Shown here piece by piece: positions 20,691 through 32,404 of a stretch of 64,000 bases of DNA. The translations under genes and the position numbers were made by a program. The notes beneath the pieces are model-generated. The model did no database searches. It was given only the letters and a program-made list of their open reading frames with translations, and was not told the origin of the DNA. The DNA comes from Przewalskia tangutica. Taxonomy: Eukaryota > Streptophyta > Magnoliopsida > Solanales > Solanaceae. The stretch is taken from NCBI GenBank assembly GCA_029844215.1, contig CM056718.1, forward strand, positions 167,761,396-167,825,395. The letters are read 5' to 3'. Positions within the stretch are counted from its first letter, which is position 1; each line of letters starts with the position of its first letter.

Positions 20691-23600
20691 ATGGATAGGT
20701 ACCAAAAAGTAGAGAAACCCAAACCCGAAATACCCATTAACGAGAATGAGATCCGTATCACTTCACAGGGACTTGTTAGAAACTACATCAGCTATGCTAC
20801 TAATCTTCTCCAGGTATAATAATTGGGGTTGAGATGTAGTTGTTTCATTGATTGAATTCGTGGGTTCTTAACACTGTACAATAGACCCTTTGTCCGTCCC
20901 TTCCCGACCCCGCTCATAGTGGAGCTTAGTGCACTGGGCTGCCATTATTGTGGAATCATTTTGCAGACAATATCATATTTTTGGCCATTGAGGTCTTATT
21001 ATGGTTTGGATGATTGCAGGCATTTATATTTCGTGTGTATTTGTGACAATGTAATATGTGGATTGAGATTTTTATTCTAAGGCAATAACATAGTGTGATT
21101 TATGTGAATGCGCTCGCTGCTCTGGTTCTGGGATGATGCTATAATATTTATGCATGTATATATGGATTTCCATTGGTTGTTTACAGGACATTCTGGAAAG
21201 TAATGCAGTTTGCTTTTTTCAGCTTTTTTTTCTTGCTGCTCTAATGAATTCATGGACTAGAATGGGAGCCCAGAGGGCGTATCTAGCACTTTAGGAATTG
21301 TACCCCTAACTTTATAAATTTAGGTGTAAAAAATTACTAAAATTGTAATAAATAGTAGATACAACCCATAATTTTAAAAAGATAATAGGTTCAATGCTAA
21401 GAATCTTAAGATTGAGTCCATAGAGTTTAAATCTTGGATTCGCCTCTGTGGGAGCCTGATGAGTTAGGGTTGAGGCGTCGTTGTTTGATTGATTGGATTC
21501 GCGGGTTCTATGATTTTGAAATGATATGGGATTATTGTGGAATCATTGCAGACTGTCATATTTTCGGGCCGTTGAGGTCTAATTTTGGTTTGGGTGATTG
21601 CAGGCTTTTGTATTTCGTGTGCATTCATTGACAATGTAATATGTGGATTGAGATTTTTTATTCTCCAGCAATTACATAGTGTGGTTTATGCGAGTGCGTT
21701 TGGTGCTCTGTTTCTAGGATGATGCTATAATATTTATGCATGTGTATATGGATTTCCATTGGTTGTTTACAGGAGCATTTCGGAAAATGATGCTTAATGC
21801 TATTTCAGCGTTTTTTCTGCTCTAATGAATTCATGGGCTAGAATTGGGGCCTGACGAATTGGGGCCTGACGAATTGGGGTTGAGGTGTAGTTATTTGATT
21901 GCTTGGATTCTTCGTGGTTCTATTTTTTTGCAATATTTGGGATTATCGTAGAATCCTTGCAGACAGTGTAGATTTTTGGCCATTGAGGTCTTATTATGGT
22001 TTGATGATTGTAGGTTTTATATTTCGTGTGCATTTAATGACAATGTAATATGTGGATTGAGATTTTTATTCATCAGCAAATACATAATGTGGTTTATCAT
22101 TTATGTGAGTGGGCTGGCTGCTCTGTGTTTCTATGATGATACTATAAATTTCTAACTTGAATGAGTAACAATAGGGATGATGGACGGGGAGGTTGGGGGT
22201 GGGGGGACAACACTTGCTTTCTTCAAAATGGTTGTTTTGATATCGACATCCTTGTCAATGAAAGATTGTCAGCATGTCAAACCAGCTTGGAGTGCCTCTC
22301 ATTGTCGTAACTCTTGGAGTTGTTAAAGTAGTATTTGCACTTAGTAGTATATATTATAAAGGAGTAAATTTGTACATATCTTTTGCTGTCAGTATGCAGC
22401 TTTATGTTTAGTATTTTTTTATGCTAACAGATGTAGGTTTATATTTATCATTTTTACTATTCATGAGTTGTGCCTAGAAAAACCTATGATATTGTTTCTG
22501 TGGTTGAGACTTTATATTTAATGCTGCATAATACTTGGTGCAAGGAAGATTTCAATAATTGGCCTGGCACTTTAACTTAGCAAAATAATAATAATAATAA
22601 TAATAATATTAATTTGCTCGGCCAGGAAACTGGTGGTTAACATGGTTCTTCAACACAACTTATTAAAAAAAAAGGTTCTTCAACAAATTGTAATAGTTAC
22701 ATCTTTACAGCAGTGCAAAACAATTAGATTTGCAATTATTTATCCAAAATTTCTATAATAAAGAGAACAATGATCTAATCAGTGAAATATTAAGCTAGGA
22801 AATCAAAAGAATAAGACCAAAGCTTAGGCTGTTCTGTGGTTGAACCAAGAAATGAGTAGTAGCTGAGCTAAATAACTCTTTTTTCAACTCATAATAGCTA
22901 ACAGTTGATTCCCTATGGTTCAAGAAATAAAAGGTGAAGAGGAGAGAGTTTCTGTAATTGTTAGTAATATTCTCTGAAGATGCCGACTAGAATACTTCTT
23001 TTCTGTTATCGACTCTCAGAATCTTTCTTGTGTGTATCCTATATTGAATTGATTTGCTGTTTCCTTACTTCAAGCAAGAATCGTTTTCGACTAATAGAAA
23101 GTTTTATGACTAATGGCTATTCAGGAGAGGAGTGGGAAAGAGATCGTTTTGAAAGCAATGGGTCAGGCAATAAGCAAGACTGTAGCTATTGCTGAGATCA
23201 TTAAGGTAGCTTGCCTGCTTTGTTTTTTTTTCTCCCAGTATATTTTCTATATTACCATATTCAGATGTAATTCAATGTTCAGAGAAGAATTCCTGGTCTG
23301 CATCAAGACACTGCTATCAGCTCAATAAGCATCACAGATGTATGGGAACCTCTTGAAGAGGGCCTTTTTCCGTAAGTCTAAGATTTACCTTCTATTTTCC
23401 AATTGGGTGCAAATTGCATAGTTGTGGTTCTGATTCTTGAATGTTGATTTTTCTTGGTAAAAGTGTGGAGCAAACTCGGCATGTCTCGATGATTTCAATC
23501 ACCTTGTCAACAACGGAACTGAACAAGAACTCTCCAGGGTAACTCTTTGCTATATTCGATTATATTAAGATGTTCTTTCAGATACGTTCTCACTTGAGAA

Positions 23601-24460
23601 CAAATTTGAGTCATTCTTTATTGTGATAATTGCTTTATCCTTTTTAGTCTTCTGGCTGGAATTGTTTGCTTGTAACCATATTATTTTCTCCGTGGTCGCC
23701 TGTTGTGTAAAACATCTTATGTAAGTTTATGGTCATAGGTATCAAGCACCCTCTGAGATTCAGCAGCAGACAAATTACTACAACAACAACAACAATAACA
23801 ACTACGCCCCACGTTATAATTACCAGCCTCGACAGCAGCAGCAACCACCTAGACAAGCACAAGCAGTCTACAATGCTGGTAATGAAGGTAATGACCTTTT
23901 AACAGAATAATTATGTAACGGTGATTCATGTGAAATTTTGCTACATCCTCTAGAATTACCATAACTTGATTTTAGATTCATATGGGCGCGGACGAGGCCG
24001 TGGTAGAGGGAGGGGACGTGGTTGGAGCAGAGGTGGATATGCAAATTACCAAGATGGATATAATAATTATCAAGGTATTCTTTCTCAGCTTGAGTATTCT
24101 AGCTGGTTTGGCTCTAAACTTGCTAGCATGGATGTATATTCAATGTATATGCTTCATTTTTATTTGATAGAAAATGGTGGGTACTCAAACTGGGGACGAG
24201 GTGGAGGCCGTGGTGGCGGCTGGGGATACCGTGGTAAGTATACATAGCATGGATATCTCATCTGTTTTTCCCACGATACTACCTTGTATCAGGTTATAAA
24301 TGCATTTTTGGTTCTGAATATTTGTATGTTTGTTGTATCAGACTCTGGCTATGGAAGAGGCAGGGGTGGAGGTGGCAGAGGTTATGGTTATGGTCGTGGC
24401 CTTGGACAGAGGGGCAACAACCGTCCAAGGGGTGGAGGTAGCAACAACAACCAGGCATAG
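20691..24460 (+). CDS. Alba-domain RNA/DNA-binding protein with RGG tail
   Basis: Eight exons join in frame to 265 residues: 20691-20813, 23125-23205, 23283-23371, 23464-23538, 23739-23887, 23976-24074, 24171-24233, 24342-24460. All introns are GT-AG. Residues about 16-115 are the Alba fold (start ENEIRITSQGLVRNYISYAT, then EIVLKAMGQAISKTVAIAE and HVSMISITLST). Next comes an Asn/Gln/Tyr-rich segment (about 128-168) and an RGG/RG-rich tail (about 175-260). Plant Alba proteins of this long class bind single-stranded nucleic acid and messenger RNA and enter cytoplasmic granules; the RGG tail and N/Q segment agree with that. The start ATG is preceded by the telo-box leader. Intron 1 (2.3 kb) is swollen by repeats. 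The 3' UTR probably extends to about 24780. Confidence 0.94.
20824..22150 (+). repeat. Three imperfect direct repeats in Alba intron 1
   Basis: A block with the order GGGGTTGAGRTGTAGTT, TTGCAGACA, GGCCATTGAGGTCT, GACAATGTAATATGTGGATT, TGATGCTATAATATTTATGC and GGATTTCCATTGGTTGTTTAC occurs at about 20824-21275, 21462-21845 and 21866-22150 (the third lacks the end). Copy 1 holds a SINE fragment. Spacer 21268-21455 looks like a separate short element (GGCGTATCTAGCAC ... TTGGATTCGCCTCTG). Confidence 0.85.
20874..20946 (+). mobile_element. SINE 3' fragment in Alba intron 1
   Basis: The sequence TACAATAGACCCTTT, CCTTCCCGACCCCGC, GGAGCTTAGTGCACTGGGCT is the 3' half of a common Solanaceae tRNA-derived SINE type. 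Related pieces lie at 44578-44715 (minus) and 61560-61690 (plus). It interrupts copy 1 of the intron repeat. Confidence 0.75.
22579..22612. repeat. (AAT)n microsatellite in Alba intron 1
   Basis: An uninterrupted run of ATA/AAT triplets of about ten units. Confidence 0.85.
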
Positions 24461-24996
24461 TTGTCTCTAGTTTGATCTACCTTAAAACACTTGCCTTGCG
24501 CGTAATGGTTCTTTCTGTCCAGTGTCTAAAAAAAAGCATGAAATTGTGGCTTGTTACACCCTTGGGTTGTCACTCAGTGATTGTCTTGTTTTTCAGCATC
24601 ATGGTATGTGGCCTAGGCATATATATCTCAAATGAAGCCAAGTTCAAGTAGTCAATTTCCGTCAGCTATCCTATCCAGTTCACTGGTTGCAGATGCTTTT
24701 GCTGTATTTATTCAGTTAGAACATATTCTTTTGTTTATTTGAAGATGTTTAATCATTTCCTTCTTTTCATATTTGTTTTTCGTTTCAACTATAAGAAATA
24801 AAACTCATCGTCAATATTCCTTGATTTTCAAAAACTGTTCATCCCTTAACAGAGTTTTCTTGTTTATGAGGTTTTTCTTAAAACCATGTAAATCAATCTT
24901 TTTGATAACTTAATTCTTCTCTTTTATAATAAATTGGTTTATTTAGGTAGTTCCTTAATAATGTTATTTGCAAAACCTCAAGGGAGTCCATATAAT
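24461..24996 (+). other. 3' UTR of Alba gene and spacer
   Basis: The first ~320 bases after the stop are AT-rich with several AATAAA-like hexamers (for example AAGAAATAAAAC at about 24795) that could serve polyadenylation. No further gene is visible. Confidence 0.5.
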
Positions 24997-25109
24997 AAAC
25001 GCCAGGAAATTGATCACTTGTCAGTATTTACAATAATAGACAATGAAAGAGATCTAAACCAAAATTCTGCTTCAATTCGAACACAACGTCAGGGAGCCTA
25101 TCACTTGTC

Positions 25110-25200
25110 ACAGTTGTCAGTAACAATAACAACATACCCATTATAATCCTACTAGGTGTAATCTGGGGAGAATAGAGTGTACGCATACTTTACCCCTAAC
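25110..25200 (-). mobile_element. TS-type SINE fragment, minus strand
   Basis: The (complement of) tail motif AACAATAACAACATACCCA and the block ATCTGGGGAGAATAGAGTGTACGCATACT are the 3' end of the TS SINE family. It is diverged and 5'-truncated. A second copy lies at 26955-27072. Confidence 0.7.
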
Positions 25201-25267
25201 TTTTGAAGAGTTTGTTTCTGATAAACAAATCGATCACTTGTCAGTATTTACAATAATGGACTAAATG

Positions 25268-25395
25268 CCTTGTGCGCAGCGTGGTAGTGGTCTAACCTTT
25301 GAAACCAGTTGAGTTACCATGATTAACTCCTTCACAATCCTGTCGGACCGAGGTGTGGAGGCTCCTGATGGGAGATCCACCTTTTTTGAAAAAAA
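25268..25395 (+). mobile_element. Short SINE, 128 bp, with 16-bp TSD
   Basis: An insert from CCTTGTGCGCAGCGTGG to TTTTTTGAAAAAAAA is flanked by AATAATGGACTAAATG (25252-25267) and AATAATAGACTAAATG (25396-25411), 15 of 16 bases identical. It has an A-tail, a box-A-like GTGGTAGTGGTC and a box-B-like CTTTGAAACC. It splits one copy of a local repeat whose other copies are at 24997-25090 and 25455-25525. Confidence 0.85.
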
Positions 25396-25673
25396 AATAA
25401 TAGACTAAATGAAAGAGATCTAAATCACAATTCCGCTTCAATTCGAACTCAACACCACGAAATTGACCAGTTCTCAGTATTTGCAATAATAACCAAAATG
25501 AAAGAGATCTAAACCAATTTCTGAGTTTGTTGAGTATGTTTTCCCGTTTGACAACATTAAAAAATCCTGAGTCACTGATTACCAATTTCTCAAAGATTCA
25601 CCCATCACTTACTCATTCTAGATCGATCAGAAGAAAGCGTCTTGAATAACTTCGGTTGGGGAAAAAGAGTATA

Positions 25674-26830
25674 TTATGACTCGCTGGTCACAAATAAGCA
25701 TTCCGTCGATCACATCGTTCGGCCAAGTGGCGCACAACCGCCACCACGGCATCCGGCCATCGCCTCCCATCCTCCAATTCGATTTGCCACCACCACTGCT
25801 TAGTCAAACCCTGGTCGGGGCACTGCCACCTCTAACATCTCCTCTGTCGTCCCCAACCAACAAAGTCAGTCCAACACCAACACCACACCAATACACTACT
25901 GGTACAGTCCCAACCCACCATTAGTACCATACCCAATATCACCCGACCCATCATCTCAACCACCATACCCGAGTACATTCCCTGACACAACTCACCCAAT
26001 GCCTTGTCCCATCGACATCACATGTCACCGTTCCGACACCAACCATCAAATCGGTGACCTGACATCACAAACCCAATCAAATACCCATCCACCCACGGTA
26101 TCTACTCACCCAATGAAAACTCGTGCCCAACACGTGATTTTCAGGCCTAAAGTCCGGCTTAACTTATCAACATAAACTATTTCCCCAATTCCCAAAAATC
26201 TAAAACTAATCAAATTTGACCCAAATTTGAATGCAGTCATGTGTGAGGAATTTAATGTTTTAACGAAATAGCCCACGGGGATTTGGTTCCTAGACCAGAT
26301 GGGGTGAATGTGATCCATTGCATGTGACTTTTTTCGCCATAAATACAGAGACAGTGGTGATCTTGAGAGATATAAGGCAAGACTTGTGGCTAATGACACC
26401 AATAAGCAGGAGGGTGTTGATTGTGGTGAGACTGTCAGTATGGTTGTTAAACCGGCCACAATTCGCACAGTTCTGAGTATTGATATGGGTAAGCACCAGT
26501 CGATTCATCATCTTGATGTAAAAAATGTCTTTCTACATGAGGATTTAAAAGAAACTGTTTACATACACCAACCGCCTGATTTTGTCCATCATGCAGCTCC
26601 TCGGTATGTATGTCGTCTCCGCAAGTCACTTTATGGCTTGAAACATGCTTCTCGAGCATGGTATGATCGTTTTGCACAATATATTTTACAGATTGAGTTT
26701 GTATGCAGCAAGTGCGATAATTCTTTATTTATTTTTCATAGAGGTAGTAGACTAGTAGCATTGCATATTTGTTATTGTATGTGGATGATATTGTGCTCAC
26801 TATCTCATCTGAATTGTTGAAAAATAAGAT
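25674..26830 (+). pseudogene. Copia remnant: linker and reverse transcriptase
   Basis: The first part is a Pro/Thr-rich linker that ends in a MKTRAQ-type motif (about 26113). The reverse transcriptase follows in broken frames, clearest at 26386-26820: a D-x-K-N-V-FLHEDLK segment and the CRLRKSLYGLKHASRAWYD box. The active-site region is frameshifted near 26770 and the rest is absent. Neither LTR is present. It differs in sequence from the remnant at 11.6-13.8 kb. Confidence 0.8.
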
Positions 26831-26954
26831 CATTGCACTGCTCAAAACAAACAATATATCCTTCCATGACTTTTATTGTCTAACTAATTATTACGATAGT
26901 ATTTAAGTTATATACACAATTCATATTGAGATCTTTTACACTATTGATGTACTT

Positions 26955-27072
26955 TACCTTACAACAACAACATACCCAGTGAAATCCCACACCGTAGGGT
27001 CTGAGGAGGGTAGAGTGTACACATACCTTATCTCCATCTTGTTAGGTAGAGTGGCTGCTTCCGAAGTCCCTC
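26955..27072 (-). mobile_element. TS-type SINE, minus strand
   Basis: The left edge AACAACAACATACCCAGTG is the complement of the family's TTGTTGTTG tail. Next come TCCCACACCGTAGGGTCTG and GGTAGAGTGTACACATACCTTA. The 5' part near GGCTGCTTCCGAAGTCCCTCGGCTC fits the family head. Confidence 0.8.
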
Positions 27073-27332
27073 GGCTCAAGACAAAGCATAATCACAAGCA
27101 AGACACTCAAAACAAAGCAAGAGTAAGAGTAAAGTAAGAGAAATGGTCAAACTCCGATAAGAAATTAAAGCAGTATAAAATGCATTCGAACAAAATGGAG
27201 CAGTATCTAACGCACCTAAATAAGCTAGATAAAATACATTAAAGAACACATAGAAGCAGAAATCAATGTACAGTGGATTATAAAGCAATATTGTGCCTAT
27301 AAGTGGTATGCTAATCGGGTCTACATTAATAA

Positions 27333-30106
27333 TGTTATACCCCGTAGTTCTGACCCTACGTATGGAAACGTACGAAAGTATGTAAGACTTAAAATTTCCG
27401 AAGGGCGGTTGTGGTCGTTCGGACGGTTTTAGTCAACTTTGAGGAGGGTTATGACCCGATTCGTTGAGAGTTACTAAGTATTTTAAAGGCCCAGGACGTA
27501 GTTCGTTGAGTCTTGATTCCAACGCAACCAACCGCTCGACGATAGGCGTGAGTAGAAAGTTATGAGAGTTACAAGTTCAGCGCGCAATGGGCGTAAATGC
27601 GTTCGAGCAGCGCGGCGGCAGCGCACAGATGCAGGTCGCGCGCCAAAATCGAGAGGTCGCAGAGTTGCAAGCGTGGCGCGCCACGACAGTGGCGCGCCGA
27701 AAGTTCGAGAGCTGCGGAGGTTCACAGCCTGGCGCAAGTGGCAGCGCCGAGGCGGAATTTGGGCGAAAAACTTAGAAAATCTGATTTTGTTTTAAAGAGG
27801 CCATGGGAAGGTGACAAGTGTCCCCATCCGATTTTCACAGATGCAATATATTGACCAAGGCTTGGTCATTTTCTATCTTTCATCTTCACTCTCTCTCTCA
27901 AATTGCTCCCCTTCTCTCTAAACTTCCAAATTTCTCTCTAGAACCCCAAGAGAAATTCTAAGCCTAAGAAAAATCTGAAAGATAAGAGCAAGAAAAGGAA
28001 GCTTGTGGCTAGCTTGTTGGCATTGTTGTGGTGGTGTTCTTGGCAAGGAAGCTAGCAATATTTGGAATAAGTTTGGCTAAAACTTTGAGGTAACATTTCT
28101 TCCTTTAGAATTAGTTCTAGTGTTGCATGTTTAGAAGAAGGAACTTGTGATAGTAGATAATGCTCTTAGAATCGTTGCATGCTAGAAATGTGGTTTGGAT
28201 ATGAAGAATGGGTTAAGAAGAGATTATGAGCATGTTGTAGCCTAAAACTACCTTAGAATTGTTAAGTAAATTGTTGTAGACTTATGGGATGCAATTTTGG
28301 GTATGTAATCCCCTTTGAATTGTTGGTTTGATTGAGCCTTAAATGTGGCGTTTGGATGATAAATCGACCTTGAGAAAGGTGGCAAAGTGAGTAGAAACAA
28401 AGGAAATCTTGCCCAATTTTCCATAGAATTTAGTGACTTAGAACTTGGATTGTTCTACTTTGAGATTAGAGGTTAACAAGCGTATCATGATTATTATAGG
28501 TTGAGATATTACTTGCGGTAGTTGAGCTTAGCAAGTGGATTGACCAAAGAGGTATGTGAAGCTTTCCTATCTCTTGAGCATGAATAGATGAAACTATGTA
28601 GTACGGTAGACGTACAAGATTTGGTGTTCTTACTTGCTTTGATTATAAAATGACTTGTTCGTTTTAAAAATGTATAAGTCCCTTGATTAAGGGAAAAGTA
28701 TGATTTTACTAAAGTATAGAGTTAATATAACAACTTTATGGGAAGTTGGTTTATTAGCTTCATAAAAGGTTAATGAGAAGAGATTTTACTCTAAGTAAGA
28801 TAATTATATGAAGAGGCAAATTGATTTAAAGGCATCAATTGCCCAAAGGCTTTTATGTATAAAGAAGAGTCACTTTTGAAAGAGTTGAAGTATGTAGTAC
28901 TTGGGTTAAACTCCCGGTGTTCTTTTATTAAAGATATGGTTAAGTGCCTTAAGTAAACTAAAATGAGAGAGTATGTGAACAAGACTAAAAAGAAGTTATA
29001 AGTTTTCTTAACTTATTATTATTATGATATGATGACAGTTTGAGATAGGGTAAGAGTATGTCGAGGCAAGCCCCAAGATCGTCATACCACCTCCTTGATG
29101 TAAGAGTATGCGAGGCGGCCCAAGATCGTCATACCATCCGCGATGTAAGAGTATATCCGAGGGTAGATCCAAGATCGTTATACCATCCGCACCAAGATAA
29201 GAGTATATCGCGGGCAAGCCCCAAGATCGTTATACCATCTGCTCAGGTGTAAGAGTATATCGAGTCTGACCCAAGATCGTTATACCATCTGCTTTGGTAA
29301 GAGTATATCCGGCGGAAAGTCCCCAAGATCGTTATACCACTGTTAGTGGATTTGCTACCCGTGACGCGAGGAATACCTCATGCGAGTCCTTATGGGCTTA
29401 TGCGGGTGAAATAGTCCCGCCCAGCAGTACCGATGCGAGGAGTACCTCATGCGGGTCCACAGGACCCGTGCGGTGAAATAGTCCTGCGAGTAGGATGGTT
29501 TCTTTGATACTACTGCGAGGTACCTGTTTGATCACGAGCCTCTATTTTATGCAGATTATATATGTATATATACTTGTCACTCTCGTTGTTAGTAAGGCAC
29601 AAGAAAAGGTATTTTATTGTCTTCCATGACTCACTTGCTTTTAGACTTATGATATCATATTACAAGATTTTCCAGCCTTTACATATTTGGTACATATTGT
29701 GTATCGACCCTTCTGGCCTGCTCACGCCACAGGTAAGTAGCAGATTGAGGATCCTCGTTCTTAGGATCACTATTCCGGTGTCAGAAGCTCCATTCCTCTG
29801 GAAGCTTATTTATTGGTATGGATATTCCCTGGTGCTATAGGTATTTTGTACATTCAGGGGGTATGGCGGGGCCCTGTCCCGCCACAGTTGCTATCTTTAG
29901 AGGCCTGTGGTCACATATGTATTTTGGGCTATAAGAACCAGTTGTATTATAAATACTTTGTTTAAGTATGTTTATGGCGCACTTTATCGGTGGCGATTAT
30001 GTTTACCCTTTTATGAAGTTATGTGTTGTGTTATGTTCACGCTATTCTCCGACATATACCGACGGTACCCCAAGAGGTACTAGTCGCGCCCGGTCGGGTC
30101 GTGACA
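27333..30106 (+). repeat. 5' LTR of the gypsy element, 2774 bp
   Basis: Starts TGTTATACCCCGTAG and ends GGTCGTGACA. It contains a GC-rich block (27560-27770), a (CT)n tract near 27888, and the tandem arrays at 29053-29346 and 29355-29500. Compared with the 3' LTR, long AT-rich stretches are the same base for base while GC-rich stretches differ by small indels. Confidence 0.93.
29053..29346 (+). repeat. Six-unit tandem array in the 5' LTR
   Basis: Six units of about 45-52 bases each open with AGAGTATRTCG and close with CAAGATCGTTATACCA. The opening TATATCG and closing CGTTATAC are partial inverted repeats, so each unit can fold. The same six units occur at about 36127-36419 in the other LTR. 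Two larger units (about 29358-29490) with GCGAG-AATACCTCATGCG and GTGAAATAGTCC follow. Confidence 0.85.
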
Positions 30107-32400
30107 AAAGTGGTATCGGAAGCGATTAGTCCTCGGAAAGTGTCCACGCACCGTGTCTAGTAGTCTTGATTATCGCGTGTCGCACCACATCTATAATCGT
30201 GAGGTGCAGGATATTTAGGATTGGTTTCCATTCTTTCACTCTAAGATCGTGCGATAGAGTGTGTGGTGGGTTAGGTCGCTCTCCCAACAGTTATGGTGTT
30301 TGCACCACGAGAAGCGGCGATGACCGGGAAGATTATGCGGATTGCGTATCCGGTTGGTAATACTTGTAGTATAGTTGGTATTGTGGACATACGCCTATCT
30401 GATTTACGTGAGGTCACATATGTATTGCTTAGAATGATTTTAGATTACCGAGATTTGGTAAGGACTAAATAGATCTGGGGAAGGTGTGAACAGTTAAGGA
30501 ACTCTCATCGAGGTTTTACGTGCTAGTTTGAGATAATTAGGAGATGATGAGTTGTCGGAAAAAGTAATGGAACCTTAAGAAGCTTAATTAAGGGGCCCAA
30601 TGGGAGGCTATGTTTGTAAATTAAGCTACGTGGTATGCTTAAGAGGGTAGTACGGATGAGATCCGTGTGGAGTAAGTAATGGTTGTTGTGATCAGGCGAC
30701 CGCGGTCATGGTATTATGAGAAGTTAGTACGTTTATGGGGTGGGATCAGTTGATAGTAGTCCCGCTACGTAACAGGGTCACGAGGGAACAAGCCCGAGTC
30801 TGGTTAATCGTTGTACAAGTTCGTGGACGCATTCCACCGGAACCAGGTTGTGAGAGCCGGAAATGGCCTTATATTATTTGACTTAGTAACTCCAAGATTG
30901 GGGGCCAGCTTTATTATGGAAGTTATGTACGTAAGCTAGAATAAGTTTGGGAGTACGAAAAAGAATCGGCCGTAAGAAGTAAGCAACCAGTGTGAAAGAA
31001 ATAGAGCGAATCCGAGAACCTTTAGAGGTAACTACACCCGTGAGTGATGGGTGGTAGGCGGAGTGTATACTAATTGGGAGGCGTCTGATCGTGGGACCCT
31101 AGCAAACCTAGCAGAACTGTTATGACAGACGTTGAGGTCATTATGAGTACGGACTAGTTGGCCTCTGGTTATGCCAACGTGGACTACAGAAGAGAGATTG
31201 ATTCGGTACCAGTTTCCCGGTAAGTCGGTTATTGAAGGGGAAAGGAAGTGAAGTAGTAGTAACCAGTGAATTATCCTTCCTTCTTTGGCATTTTGTTTTA
31301 ATAAGTCTGTGTGACTTGTTCATTGAGGAAAATTGACGCAGAAAGTAAGTAATACTTGGATTTGAAGGAATTTATGTTAAGTGCCCTTGGAGGTACTTGA
31401 GTTGGTTTGGTGTGGCGGTAAGGGCCACGACCTTCCTGATAATTTCAAGGAAATGTGCAAGGCAAGAATAAAATAAGTGCACTGCACAAGCAGAAAAGTG
31501 AGGCATCTTTGGTAGGTTTTGAAAATCTACACGATTTTAAGGCGGTGCGTAATGATTAGATAATTCGGGACCACGAGAGGACTTGGTGATTAGGGTTGTG
31601 ACACTAAGGAAAGTTTAATGAAGGAGATAGGTTCTCTCCCTACATAAGAGAATAGCCTTACGTATTATGGGGTTATGTGTACCCGTGTAGTTAGACGAAG
31701 GATGGGAGCGGGTAGGTCTTGATGTCGTCATGCCATAAGTTACAGTTTTAGATAACCGTGGAAAAAGTATTGTGTTGGGGGTAATTAAGAACGACGTTAC
31801 GAAATGGTCAGGGAAGTGTCGTAAGAAAAATGCAGGTAGTACGCATATTTGAAACTGTACGATTATGGAACAAATTAGAAACACTTTACTATTAATGAGC
31901 ATAAGGTAGGTTATGACCAAAAGGATAAAAGAGAATACAACTATGGTTAGGTAAGTTGCACGAGATACAGTTACCCCGGACTAGTGTAAGACCATTAGTA
32001 AGTAATGGGCAGTAGGAACACCTCGAGGAAAGGTAGTAGCATCTGTACTGACGAGAAAGATAGTAAGAGAATACGGATGGGTAAGGGACCCCAGGACAAC
32101 TTGAAATAACTTATAAAGGAAAGACGAGTAGACACTCGAACGATAAGAAATCTTGACAAAAGTGATCAAGGAAATCTTCCCCCTAAATTGTGATTGGCAG
32201 GAAGTCTTAGCCATGCGGCAAGCAAAGGAATCAGATCCAAGTATAGTAACCAAGTTTGGTTGCAACAGAGAAAGGGAAACAGAACCATGGCGAGATTAAG
32301 GATGCTCGAATATTTTGCAAGTGCAAGAGAGGCTTCCAGTTATTGGAAGAGAAGTTGACCACGACTACAGTTCTAACCCCTCTTGAGAGACTAGAGGGTT
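30107..32400 (+). other. Gypsy interior without recognisable coding sequence
   Basis: After the primer-binding site (about 30111-30125) this 2.3-kb part should hold gag, protease and reverse transcriptase, but no frame gives their motifs. Minus-strand ORFs at 31141-32265 have no domain. It is either decayed, replaced, or damaged by sequence errors like those suspected in the LTRs. Confidence 0.5.
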
Positions 32401-32404
32401 AGGG

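Larger units (their letters stand above)
24997..25525 (+). repeat. Local direct repeats (TCAGTATTTACAATAAT...)
   Basis: A block with TTGTCAGTATTTACAATAAT, AATGAAAGAGATCTAAA and TTCTGCTTCAATTCGAA recurs about three times (24997-25085; 25231-25267 plus 25396-25450; 25458-25520). A SINE and a TS SINE fragment separate the copies. Confidence 0.75.

Noticed and set aside
27483..27854. Several overlapping Ala/Arg-rich ORFs
   Set aside because: They lie in the GC-rich block of the gypsy 5' LTR; the matching block in the other LTR (34550-34859) breaks the frames differently.
29053..29346. Regular repeats with spacers, at first glance like a CRISPR array
   Set aside because: Spacers are not unique, the array is inside a plant LTR and repeats in the partner LTR.
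31141..32265. Minus-strand ORFs of 60-101 codons in the gypsy interior
   Set aside because: No domain, wrong strand, and no supporting context.
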